Of a DNA stretch of 64,000 bases, positions 10,407-19,859 are shown piece after piece. Source of the DNA: Bretschneidera sinensis (taxonomy: Eukaryota > Streptophyta > Magnoliopsida > Brassicales > Akaniaceae); assembly GCA_023935145.1 (NCBI GenBank), contig CM043703.1, positions 19,145,227-19,209,226 of the forward strand. The letters are read 5' to 3'. How positions within the stretch are numbered: position 1 is the stretch's first letter; each line of letters begins with the position of its first letter. A program made the position numbers and the translations under genes. Under the pieces are notes generated by a model, which was given only the letters and a program-made list of their open reading frames with translations, was not told the origin of the DNA and did not search any database.

Positions 10407-13400
10407 ATAGCTTCAAATTTCTGTGTGGAGAAGTTTGATGGAAAGGGGGGCTTTACCCTATGGAAGCGGAAGATCAAGGCAGTTCTAATGCAGCAGAAAG
10501 TGGACTTGGCTATTGGAGAAGATGATGCTTTTCCAGCAAGTGTCACAGAGGACCAGCGGACCGAGATGAAGAAGATGGCCTACAGCACCATTTTCTTGCA
10601 CATGTCGGATAATGTCACAAGAGAGTGCGGAGACTCGGAAGATCCAGCTGCAATATGGAAGAAACTAGATGAGTTGTTTCTTGCCAAGACTCTCCCTAAT
10701 AAGAGTTATCTTCATAAACGAATCTTTGGTTTTAAATTGGATCCTAAGAAAGAGTTGCAAGACGATCTTGATGCCAAGAAAAGGAGTGCATCAAGTGGTA
10801 AAGGGCTGTTCTTTAAAAGAAGGCCAGCAACTTGGTATGGCAGCAACCATGGCTACTACCGGGACAGAGGTAGAGGAGAGAGCCATGGGAGAGTGCACAG
10901 CAGGATGTATGGCTACTACCGGGACAGAGGTAGAGGAGAAAGCCATGGGAGAATGCATTCCAAACTGAGATTTGGAGGGAAGAGCTGCTACTACTGCCAT
11001 AAGGAGGGTCATGTCAAGAAATATTGCAAGAAGATGACAAGGGATAGAGGAGGAAGCCATACCAAGAATGGAGAGGCTTCGGTTGCCAAAACAGAACAGC
11101 AAGATGATGATGTTCTTGTTGTGTGCTCAAGTGTGAGCAAGGGGCAAGAAGGCAGCGAGAAATGGATCTTGGATACCGGGTGCACTCATCATATGAGCCC
11201 TCACAAAGAATTGTTCAAGAATTTCAAGAAGATCAATGATGGAAGAGTCTTCTTGGGGAATGACAATTCTTGCCAAGTGAGAGGGATTGGAGACATCCAA
11301 TTGAGGATGTTTGATGGAGTCACAAGGCTGCTGGAAAATGTGAGGTATGTTCCAGATTTGAAGAGGAACTTGATCTCATTGGGGCAGCTGGATTCCATGG
11401 GCTATACATGCAAGATAGAGGAAGGAAAGATCAAGGTGGCCAAGGGATCTTTGGTAGTGATCAAGGCAGCAAAAAACGATGGACTCTATGAGATGATCGG
11501 AGAAACATAAACCAATGATCAAGCAGCAAGCTTGATGGCTGAGCTGGACAAGGCAGCCCTTTGGCACACTCGCTTGGGACACATGAGCGAAAATGGCCTG
11601 CAAGTGCTTAGCAAGGAAGGTCTACTTGGTGGTGACAAAGTACAAGAACTGGATTTCTGTAAGAGCTGTGTTTTTGGGCAGCAACATCGGGTCAGCTTCA
11701 ACACCGGAGTGCACAAGTCTAAGTGCATTCTTGACTACATTCATGCGGACCTTTGGGGACCAGCTAGGACACCAACAAAGGGAGGTAACATTTACTTTCT
11801 GTCTTTAATTGATGATTATTCAAGAAAAGTGTGGGTTTATTTGGTGAAAAATAAATCAGATGCATTGAATAAGTTAGTGGTGTGGAAAGGGCTGGTTGAG
11901 ACTCAAATGAGTAGAGTAGTTAAGGGGATAAGAACCGATAATGGCTTAGAGATTTTTAACCAAGAACTTGATCAATTCTGTAGGTTAAATGCCATTCTAA
12001 GACATAGGACGGTTGTGGAAACTCCTCAGCAAAATGGAGTTGCTGAGTTGATGAATAATACCCTTATGGAAAAGGTTAGGTGCATGTTAGATTGATCCGG
12101 GTTACCAAAATATTTTTGGGGAGAAGCTGTAGCTACAGCTGCATATTTGATTAATAGATCACCCTCTAGGATTGTGTTCCAAAAGACTCCCATGGAGATG
12201 TGGAGTGGAAAACCCCCTGAGTTGGACAACCTTAGGACTTTTGGTTGTGCTGTGTATGCACTCCAAAAGGAGGATAAGCTTAGCCCAGGATCTAGAAAAT
12301 ATGTGTTTCTAGGATATGGGGAAGGGGCTAAGGGGTATAGGTTGTGGTCCTTAGAAAAAGAAGGATTTAAACTCATAATAAGTAGGGATGTTGTCTTTAA
12401 TGAATTATTATTTCCCTACTTGGAGAATACTAACCCTGCAGGGGCTAGTGAGCAAACCAATTCAGAAATTGTTGAGCATAGCATCAAGGGAGATTCTGTT
12501 CAGGTACAGCAAAGGAGGCAAAAGGGTTCGGACCTCGGATGATTGCCAAGCTCAAGAAATTCAAGAAGAGGCTGAACAAGAAGAGGATGCTGCAGCAAGT
12601 CAGAAGGACTTTCAGCTCATAAGAGACCAGGAAAGAAGGCTGGTCGGACCACCTTCAAGATGTGGGTTTACGGATGCTACGGATGCAGCAGCTCCTTGGA
12701 CAGAAGGAGAGATGAGTGAACAAGAAACTTACACAGTGGCCATGGAGTGTAAGGATTCGTCAAAGTGGCAGCTAGCTATAGAGGAAGAAATGGATTCTTT
12801 GAGGGAGAACAACTTTTGGGAATTGGTGAAAATTCCACGAAAGCAGAAAGTTGTGGAATGTAAGTGCACTTACAAGGTCAAAGAAGGGTGCCCTCCAAGA
12901 GAAGAAGTCCGGAACAAGGCTAGGCTGGTGGCGAATGAGTTCACAAGAAGAGGAGACATAGGTTTCACAGAAACTTTCTCACCTGGACACAAGGTGGAGA
13001 AGATGGTGAGTATCCTCACCTATGTCATTGATGGGCTGTTAGTTTGGAATAGCAGGAAGAGGATGGAAAGGTTTACATCTTAACTCAGTGAGGAATTTGA
13101 GAGTAAGGATCTCAACCTTGCACAAAAGATCATTGGGATGAGGAGAATCATCCGGGAAAGGAAGAGAAACAGGTCAAGTGTTTCTTGGGCAATGGATGTT
13201 TTCAGCAAATGTGTGAGTAATCCCGGAAAAGAGCGTTGTCTTGGGATGAAGTGGTTGCTGAGGTACATGGAGGCTCAGTGGCAGCCAGTGGTAGCACTCA
13301 TAACAACCAGCGCAGAATGCATAGCGGCTACGGAAGCCATAAAGGAGGCTATGGGGTGCAAAGGGTTGTTGGACGAGTGGGAGGTATTAAAAGAGCAGGT

Positions 13401-13635
13401 GGTGGTATCTTTGGATAGCCAAAGTACGGGGCACTTGTGGAGGTATCCAGTGTTCCATGAGGGGATGGAGTATATGGATGTTCGGTATCATTACATTCTG
13501 GAAAATGGTACAGAAGTAAGCATTCATGTTGACAAGAAGACCACGGAGAAAAGTCCTGCAGATTTAGGCACCAAGTTTCTACCTCTAAGTAAGTTCAATC
13601 ATTGCCTTGAATTACTTAGGATTGGAGTCAGTTGA
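10407..13635 (+). pseudogene. gag-pol of element A, disabled and internally deleted
   Basis: Order: Gag N-terminus, RG-rich repeats (10851-10970), CCHC zinc knuckle (CYYCHKEGHVKKYC), aspartic protease (DTGCTHHM), GAG-pre-integrase, integrase (with DLWGP, RTDNG and NGVAE), then remnants of RT and RNase H. Against element B the start codon is ATA (10407), with stops at 11508 and 12093, an 11-bp deletion near 12537 that shifts the frame, and a stop at 13081. Compared with the full Copia protein at 38998, the central Gag, about 110 RT residues between FSP and the YVD motif, and two blocks of RNase H are missing. The RT catalytic motif reads YVID. Element B has the same gaps, so they predate both insertions. 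Not translatable as a polyprotein. Confidence 0.88.
10851..10970 (+). repeat. In-frame 60-bp coding repeat, two units (element A gag)
   Basis: Two 60-bp units encode 20-residue blocks built on GYYRDRGRGESHGR, just upstream of the zinc knuckle. Element B has three units in the same place. The arginine/glycine-rich composition suggests nucleic-acid binding, which is inference. Confidence 0.88.
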
Positions 13636-13718
13636 TTGATGACTCAAGATGAGTTTGGATCCCGAAGCTTTCTGCACAATGGTTCAGGTTTTTTGAACAC
13701 TTAGACAAAGGTAGAGAT

Positions 13719-14545
13719 TGTTGTTATTTGTCTAAGTTTCAAACATATTCAAACATGGTCTAAAGTTGGTTAAAGTCCAAACCAATTGTGGGATATCAAA
13801 TTTCAGCAAGTTATACGGTTTCACACATGTGTGTGCTTCAATTTTGAGCTTGGGAAGGTCAGGCACACTGCTATGAAAGTTTCTGCCCACAGGCAGGAGG
13901 TGTGCGCACAGCATCAGGAGGCTGCAGCATCAGGTCACGCCGCAGCACACAGCACCACACGAAAGCGCACAGCATCACTTGGAGAGTGATGTAGGGCTGA
14001 GATTAAAGGAAGAACATGATCAAAGGGTCAAGAATGATTCACAAGATTGTCCAAGAATTAAGAGGCTATAAAAAGGGTTTCTTAGCCTCATTTCAAGTGG
14101 TGAAAAAGGTGTGTGAGAGAACCACACAGGTTGTGACATTGTGAGATTATTGTAAACACAAGAGAGAATTGTGTGAGAGACATAAACAAAAGAGGGACTC
14201 TTGTAGTGAGGCTGGTTGTAAAGAAAAGAGGTTAGTAGAGAATTGATAGAAAGCATTATAATAGGTCTATCACTTTCTCGTTCTCTTCTTGTTTCTTCAA
14301 GAACTTGGATTCTTGAAGGGGATTACTGTAACTTTGTAAGAACCATTGAGATAGTGCAGAGAGTTCGGAGGAACTCACGGGGACGTAGGCACATTGCCGA
14401 ACCTCGACAACAAATTACTTGTCTTCTTTCTTTCTTTGATTTTCTGTTCTTGAGTTCGATTGCTGAAATTCTTTCTACAAGTCATTCAAGACTTGGGTGT
14501 TTGGAAGATCACCACCTGGGCCTCTTGTCAAGGTGATTTCCAACA
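13719..14545 (+). repeat. 3' LTR of element A
   Basis: 827 bp, preceded by the purine-rich AAAGGTAGAGAT and followed by the target duplication GTTTA at 14546-14550. About 16 single-base differences from the 5' LTR were counted by eye (roughly 98% identity). Confidence 0.92.
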
Positions 14546-14957
14546 GTTTAGGATTGTGAACCCCCAAAGTTACAGAACGAGAAAAAAATTGTAGAAGAAA
14601 GCAATTATATATCTGGTGTAGGTTAGTCTTTTTCGGTACAGTTACAAAATCTTTCTTTTCCACTCAATTTTTTCGAAAATGAAATTCCTAATTTCTCCTT
14701 TATGCGTGCACATGATCTCACTAGATCATTATACTTTTAATGATTTTGTAGCAGTTAATTATCGAGGGCTTATATTACTAAACAACAATCCTGCAGGGTA
14801 TAAGAACAATACAAATGACAGTTGAATAAATTGCTATCCTCAGTTGCAATTGTATGGATGAGTATAATTAAATTTATTACATTAGTTTGTCCAATCAAGG
14901 GAACTTAGTTCCAATCAGTTGCAATTGCTTTCTTGATTCTCATTCATTTGCTGAAGT

Positions 14958-16035
14958 AACAAGCATGTAAACAAATAATGTGCTGTAAATAAAAGAGTTT
15001 AAGGAATAGATGATGCAAACTCTGTTTATAGTGGTTCGACTATATCGGATTCGTTCCAACCCTACGTCCACTCTCTGCAAGGAACCTCCTTGAAGTAATC
15101 CACTAAGAAACTAAGTCATGCAACTTCACGGGTGTTGCACAATCCTTACAATCAATCCCTTCCTCTCGGAAGCTAATCCCTTTACAATAAATATTGTAAA
15201 GTAAATGGTAGAGAGACAACAAAGAAAGCTTATACAACTGAATAATATCTCTCTTTCAAGATAAAGCTTGAAGAATGGCTCAACAATAAATATTTCAAGG
15301 CTTTTTGTGTATCAATAAGTAGAAACTTGATTGAATGTTTATTCTTCTCTTTTGAAATGCTCAATAGAGTGGGTTTATATAGCCTTGATGTAATATGGTC
15401 GCTTTGTAATATTTTGGTACGATTTGGTGCAATTTGTATTGAAATCTCGCATCTCAACGGTCATATTTTTTGAACTACCAGTCGACTGAGTCAAGTTAAA
15501 AATCACATTTTTAAAGGTTATGACTGGTACCATTCAACTGGGTAAGACTTACCAGTAGACTGGGACCTTCTGTCCAAAGTGCTAGTCGACTGGGTTGGTC
15601 TTACTAGTCGACTGGGGGCTGTCTGTCCAAAACACCAGTCAACTGGTATGAAGCATCCAGTCGACTGTGGTCACGCTGTCCAAAACACCAGTCTTCTGGT
15701 GTAAGTACCCAGTCGACTGGGTTGCCTTTCAACCCAGTTTTTCATTCTTATAAAAGGTTTTGATTTTAAAACGTTAGTTTTTAAAATACTTTTCCAAAAT
15801 GAGCTATTGGACAAGCTAATTACCTGAACAGGTGAGATTTACAACTTGTTTAAATACCTTGTCCATATACTAGATCTTCTATCTTGACTTGGAGTTTGAT
15901 TCGAATTGAGTTCTTGCACCTTGATCCTTGGCTGAATGCTTTTATCACTTAATACACTTAGATAGCACTGTTAGCATAATTAAGGTTGTGTTTTGTCATC
16001 ATTAAAATATAGGAGAGGGTTAACAATCCCTAACA
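14958..16035 (-). mobile_element. Truncated LTR of another retrotransposon, reverse orientation
   Basis: Read on the minus strand, it starts TGTTAGGGATTGTTAACC (from 16035) and runs leftward about 1.07 kb. The plus-strand GTGGTTCGACTA and CCACTCTCTGCAAGGAACC region resembles promoter/R parts of plant Copia LTRs. A possible terminal TG is at 14966. No target duplication was found, and the left side abuts the end of duplication copy 2, so it is truncated or rearranged. No coding region accompanies it. Confidence 0.5.
15478..15730. repeat. Cluster of CCAGTCGACTGG-type palindromes
   Basis: Roughly eight exact or degenerate copies of a 10-12 bp palindrome centred on GTCGAC recur every ~25-45 bp, several paired with a CTGTCCAAA(A)CACC-type spacer. 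They lie inside the truncated LTR, in what would be U3. Confidence 0.75.
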
Positions 16036-16078
16036 CCAAAAATGCTTATTTGACATGGATTTCTTTTCTTTGTGGTAG

Positions 16079-16660
16079 AGGAAGTTCCATTATCCTATGA
16101 TTAAGGTGGTCGACAAAATATTATTGAGGATGATCGGGAAAAAATGGAAAGACTACAGATATGTGCTTAAAAGAGACCACGTGAGGAACAAAACAAAACA
16201 ACAAATTTTGAGCAATAATGTTCCAAAAGGTGTAAATCAAAACCAATGGAAACAACTTGTGAACTACTGCTTTACTGAGCAAAGTGAGGTTGTTTTTTCA
16301 TAATTATGTTCATTTGAATTCTCCTTGTTTCTCTTTTCTTTTAATGATTTATTAGTCAATTGGTTTATTGTTGGTGTAGAAATATTTCATGATAGGGACA
16401 GCAGCACGTGAAAGACAACAATGTCCTCACACGACCGGATCAAAGAGTTTTGAGAGAAAACGAGATGAATATGTTAGTTGATTTGCTTCATTCATCCAAT
16501 TTTTCATTTTAGATATAGTGTATTGAGTCATTGTTTGAACTCTTTTCATAAATTGTAGGAAATGAAACATGGAAATGATCCCGGACGCATAGAGTTTTTT
16601 ACTGAAACTCATAGACGCAAGGATGGAACGTTTATTGATGAAGTATCAAGACAATTTGTG
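16079..16660 (+). pseudogene. Transposase_24-type gene, exons a-c (CACTA second gene)
   Basis: Three exons with phase-0 junctions can be read: 16079-16288 (KKWKDYRYVLKR, then NQNQWKQLVNYCF), 16380-16472 (MIGTAARERQ, then TTGSKSFERKRDEY) and 16559-16660 (ETHRRKDGTFIDEVS). The layout W-K-x-Y-K, QW-x-x-LV, SKSF and ETHxRKDG matches the plant Ptta/En/Spm transposase domain. The 5' exons are absent. The next coding part appears only at 25150, because some 8.5 kb of captured and inserted DNA occupies the intron. Unlikely to make a functional protein. Confidence 0.7.
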
Positions 16661-17302
16661 GTAAAGGTTGGTCATTAATTCAACTTGTTAGAGAAATGCT
16701 GAGTTTTAGTTTATTATTCAATATGAAAATTTGTGTTAATGAATTCATTTTAACTTAAAAAGAAGATATATATGAGAAAACACCTACTAATCAATTCTAT
16801 CTGACTTCATCATTCCTTGGGCTTGGCTTTGATTCTCATAAATCTAATGAGGTACAGATGATCAGTGATGCTTCAAGCTTATTCACTTAAACCAAGTAGT
16901 AGTTTTGGTCCTTGAAGTACTTGCTGAAATGTGAAAAACACATTTGCTCTTTAGTGCAGGATGTTAGAGAATATAGCCAATACTCTTGTACTTCATCTTC
17001 CTTTCTGATATATATGTGTCTTAAGCTGATCAATTTACCACCAACCTCCATCAATTGAGAATGGAAGTTAATGGTTATCATGTAAACTACTTGTCAAGCG
17101 CAAATAACAAAAAACAGAAAAGGACTGTCTGAATATTATCTAGTATTTGAATATAACATAGCTTACTAGAGATAGGTTTAGTAACTTAATAATAATTTCT
17201 TGTGTCATCTAAACGATATGAACGAAAGAATGATAAAATTTAAGAACAAGAAAATAATACTACAAAGAACTCTTTAGTTAGGATTTAGGTATTATTAGCA
17301 TG

Positions 17303-17716
17303 TTAGGTATTATTAGCATATATATCTTTGACCACATGACCGCCCATGCTCGCCGCGTGGTTCTTTTGGCATTCTCTATATCTAACCAAAGGTATAGTGT
17401 TGATGGTTGTTGTTGATGGTGGTAGTGGTGGTGGTGGTGGTGGCGGTGATCTTTGGTTTGATGATCTGCTAATTGTTGGTGGAGGTGTTGCACCTGTGGT
17501 TGAAATTGGAGCTGGGACTGGATCTGGCTCTGGATTTCTTCTGGGTTTGTTGTTGATCTGTTGATGTGGATTCAATTTATGCTGGAACAGATGAGGATGG
17601 TGATCTAGATCATGAGGTAGGTTTGTTGTGTGGAAGCTGACTGTATCTGCGGCATGAACATTTTGATCTCTTCTTCTTTCTTCATAACCTAAAGAGCTAT
17701 CGCCTCTCAGTTCCAT
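17303..17716 (-). pseudogene. 5' fragment of a zinc-finger homeodomain (ZHD) gene
   Basis: From the ATG at 17716 it encodes a low-complexity N-terminus (His, Asn and Pro rich, with a PPPPPPPLPP run) and then the start of the ZF-HD zinc finger, VRYRECQKNHAASMGGHVV. In family members this continues with DGCGEFMP and further Cys/His residues, then a homeodomain. Here homology stops near 17331 inside the zinc finger, and nine unrelated codons lead to a stop. The remaining zinc ligands, the homeodomain and the 3' end are absent. The fragment lies antisense inside an intron of the CACTA gene, next to a germin-like fragment, which suggests transposon capture. ZHD proteins are plant transcription factors; this piece cannot bind DNA. 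Confidence 0.82.
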
Positions 17717-18224
17717 TAAATCTGATATTTTTCAATGTAAAACCTTAATCTAAAGTCTTGATCTCACCAATCCCTTTATTAAAAAATATGAATCTTTTTC
17801 AAACCCTCATCATTATCTTCATGATTTTTTCGTAAACCATGGGATCTTCTTGTATTCTCTTCAACCCTAGCTAATACACACCACTGTTGTCTAATATATC
17901 CAAGAACAAAACTTAATCAAAGAGTTAATCAGTAGATAACAAGGAATTATTCTCTATTTTAAGGATGATAGAAACAACATATGATACTTAAACAATACTA
18001 TATTAAACCCTAAGCAAAGCTTGTGGATATTCTTAGCAATTTGGAGTGGACTACAATGATACTTTTGCACAAGTATCCAGACTAAATACAATGAAAATAA
18101 AAATAAAACTGTAAAGTTTTTTAGCGAAATGAAATCATCACCACAAGTTTCATTTTGAGACAAAAAAAAAGATAATTACCTATTACACACACACAGAAGC
18201 CGAAAACTCTTTGGAGCTTCCTTC
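17717..18224. other. Spacer between ZHD and germin-like fragments
   Basis: AT-rich sequence without a convincing reading frame. It may be the captured 5' leader/promoter of the ZHD gene and the 3' UTR of the germin-like gene, since it lies between the start of one and the stop of the other on the minus strand. Confidence 0.4.
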
Positions 18225-18268
18225 TCAGGCCTTGGGTGCAAGCCCTGCCTTGATCTTTTGTATTGTAG
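18225..18268 (-). pseudogene. Germin-like protein fragment, C-terminal end
   Basis: Minus-strand codons give TIQKIKAGLAPKA and a stop (18225-18227), the typical C-terminus of germin-like proteins. It continues the fragment at 24067-24420; element B separates the two. Germin-like proteins are secreted cupin proteins that bind a metal ion. Confidence 0.85.
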
Positions 18269-19095
18269 TGTTGTTATTTGTCTAAGTTTCAAACATATCC
18301 AAACATGGTCTAAGGTTGGTTAATGTCCAAACCAATTGTGGGATATCAAAGTTCAGCAAGTTATAAGGTTGCACACATGTGTGTGCTTCAATTTTGAGCA
18401 TGGGAAGGTCAGGCACACTGCTGTGGAAGTTTCTGCCCACAGGCAGGAGGTGTGCACACAGCATCAGGAGGCTGCAGCATCAGGTCACGCCGCAGCACAC
18501 AGCACCACACCAAAACGCACAGCATCACTTGGAGAGTGATGAAGGGCTGAGATTAAAAGAAGAACATGATCAAAGGGTCAAGAATGATTCACAAGATTGT
18601 CCAAGAATTAAGAGGCTATAAAAAGGGTTTCCTAGCCTCATTTCAAGTGGTGAAAAAAGTGTGTGTGAGAACCACACAGGTTGTGACATTGTGAGATCAT
18701 TGTAAACACAAGAGAGAATTGTGTGAGAGACATAAACACAAGAGGGACTCTTGTAGTGAGACTGGTTGTAAAGAAGAGAGGTTAGTAGAGAATTGATAGA
18801 AAGCATTGTAATAGGTCTATCATTTTCTCGTTCTCTTCTTGGTTCTTCAAGAACTTGGATTCTTGAAGGGGATTGCTGTAACTTTGTAAGAACCATTGAG
18901 ATAGTGCAGAGAGTTCGGAGGAACTCACGGGGACGTAAGCACATTGCCAAACCTCGATAACAAATTACTTGTCTTCTTTCTTTCTTTGATTTTATGTTCT
19001 TGTGTTCGATTGCTGAAATTCTTTCTACAAGTCATTCAAGACTTGGGTGTTTGGAAGATCACCACCTGGGCATCTTGTCAAGGTGATTTCCAACA
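18269..19095 (+). repeat. 5' LTR of element B
   Basis: 827 bp, same ends as the LTRs of element A (TGTTGTTATTTG to TTTCCAACA). Confidence 0.92.
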
Positions 19096-19096
19096 A

Positions 19097-19108
19097 TGGT
19101 ATCAGAGC
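19097..19108 (+). promoter_or_regulatory. First primer-binding site of element B
   Basis: TGGTATCAGAGC, one base after the 5' LTR. The sequence after it (CATGCCCCGGAGTTAGCC) is unrelated to element A and belongs to the inserted retroelement. Confidence 0.85.
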
Positions 19109-19618
19109 CATGCCCCGGAGTTAGCCATGTGGATGAATTCTCGGAATGCCGAACAAAAGGTGGTGGGCCTAGGTTAGATCACGATGAGATCCGTGGATTG
19201 AGCTCGGTTTGACAGGCGGTGTGCTCCAGATTCTTCATGGACGTGTCCTGGTCATAACACGGTGAAGAGGAGTTGACCTGGGATAGAGCAAGCTCTCGAG
19301 GCAGGTGGTGCTCCATGTAAGGCGTGTGCTCCAACGCAGTGGAGTGGAGAATCCTGGTTGGTAGAGAGTGGACGGATGGATGATCGTTTGAGGGGAGGCT
19401 CGGTGGTCCTTTGTTCGAGGAGAGGATTGTTGGGTATACAACCAAAGTCCCACATTAGCTAGAAGTGGGGAGGATCATGGGTATATAAGGATGGACAAAT
19501 ATCTCCATTGGTGTGAGGCCTTTTGGGTAAAAACCCAAGAGCAAATCCATGAGGGCTTAGGCCCAAAGTGGACAATATCATACCAATGTGGAGATATATG
19601 GTGTCCATAGTCCTTACA
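19109..19618 (+). mobile_element. Internal region plus 3' LTR of a TRIM-like retroelement
   Basis: Between the two PBS copies, 19109-19427 resembles the short non-coding interior of a terminal-repeat retrotransposon in miniature, ending in the purine tract GAGGAGAGGA. A 191-bp LTR-like unit, 19428-19618, runs from TGTTGGGTATACAACC to GTCCTTACA, with a TATATAAGG motif near 19490. It is directly followed by the second PBS. The 5' LTR of the guest is absent, as if the two elements had been joined at their shared PBS. The TRIM assignment is by structure and recalled LTR style. Confidence 0.7.
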
Positions 19619-19620
19619 AG

Positions 19621-19632
19621 TGGTATCAGAGC
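19621..19632 (+). promoter_or_regulatory. Second primer-binding site of element B
   Basis: A second TGGTATCAGAGC follows the 191-bp LTR. From here on the leader (CAGCTGGTTATCGGAACAAG) matches the one in element A after its own PBS. Confidence 0.85.
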
Positions 19633-19859
19633 ATAGCAGCTGGTTATCGGAACAAGGAGTAGAAGGTACGGAGCCAAGACTCCAAGAATCAAAGATCAAA
19701 CTTCTTGGGTGAATCAAGAACGGTTAAAGATCAAGATCCAGTCGTGTTCTTGAAGGTTGATTCAAGAACGGTGTTACAGATCCATCTTCGATCTGTGTTC
19801 TTGAGGTTAAAGAAAGTAGTTGTGGTTAGTGCACAAATCTGGGATCTTGTCTGCAAAAG

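Larger units (their letters stand above)
9340..14545 (+). mobile_element. Copia LTR retrotransposon, non-autonomous (element A)
   Basis: A complete 5206-bp element with two 827-bp LTRs (9340-10166 and 13719-14545, about 16 differences by eye), a tRNA-iMet-type PBS, a decayed gag-pol and a purine-rich tract before the 3' LTR. The 5-bp target duplication GTTTA (9335-9339, 14546-14550) is perfect, and the flanks rejoin the copy 1 sequence exactly. It therefore inserted after the segmental duplication. RT and RNase H are internally deleted, so movement must have depended on another element's proteins. Its relatives are element B (18269-24066) and the element entering at 63094. Confidence 0.93.
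5886..14957 (+). repeat. Tandem segmental duplication, copy 2 (split by element A)
   Basis: Copy of 1-4285. It is nearly identical to copy 1 through the LTR and gene-upstream region (5886-8765). It has lost two blocks around the prolamin-like gene, then continues to 9339, is split by element A, and resumes at 14546. It ends near 14957, where a reverse-oriented LTR remnant begins. The few substitutions from copy 1 point to a recent duplication. Confidence 0.85.
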
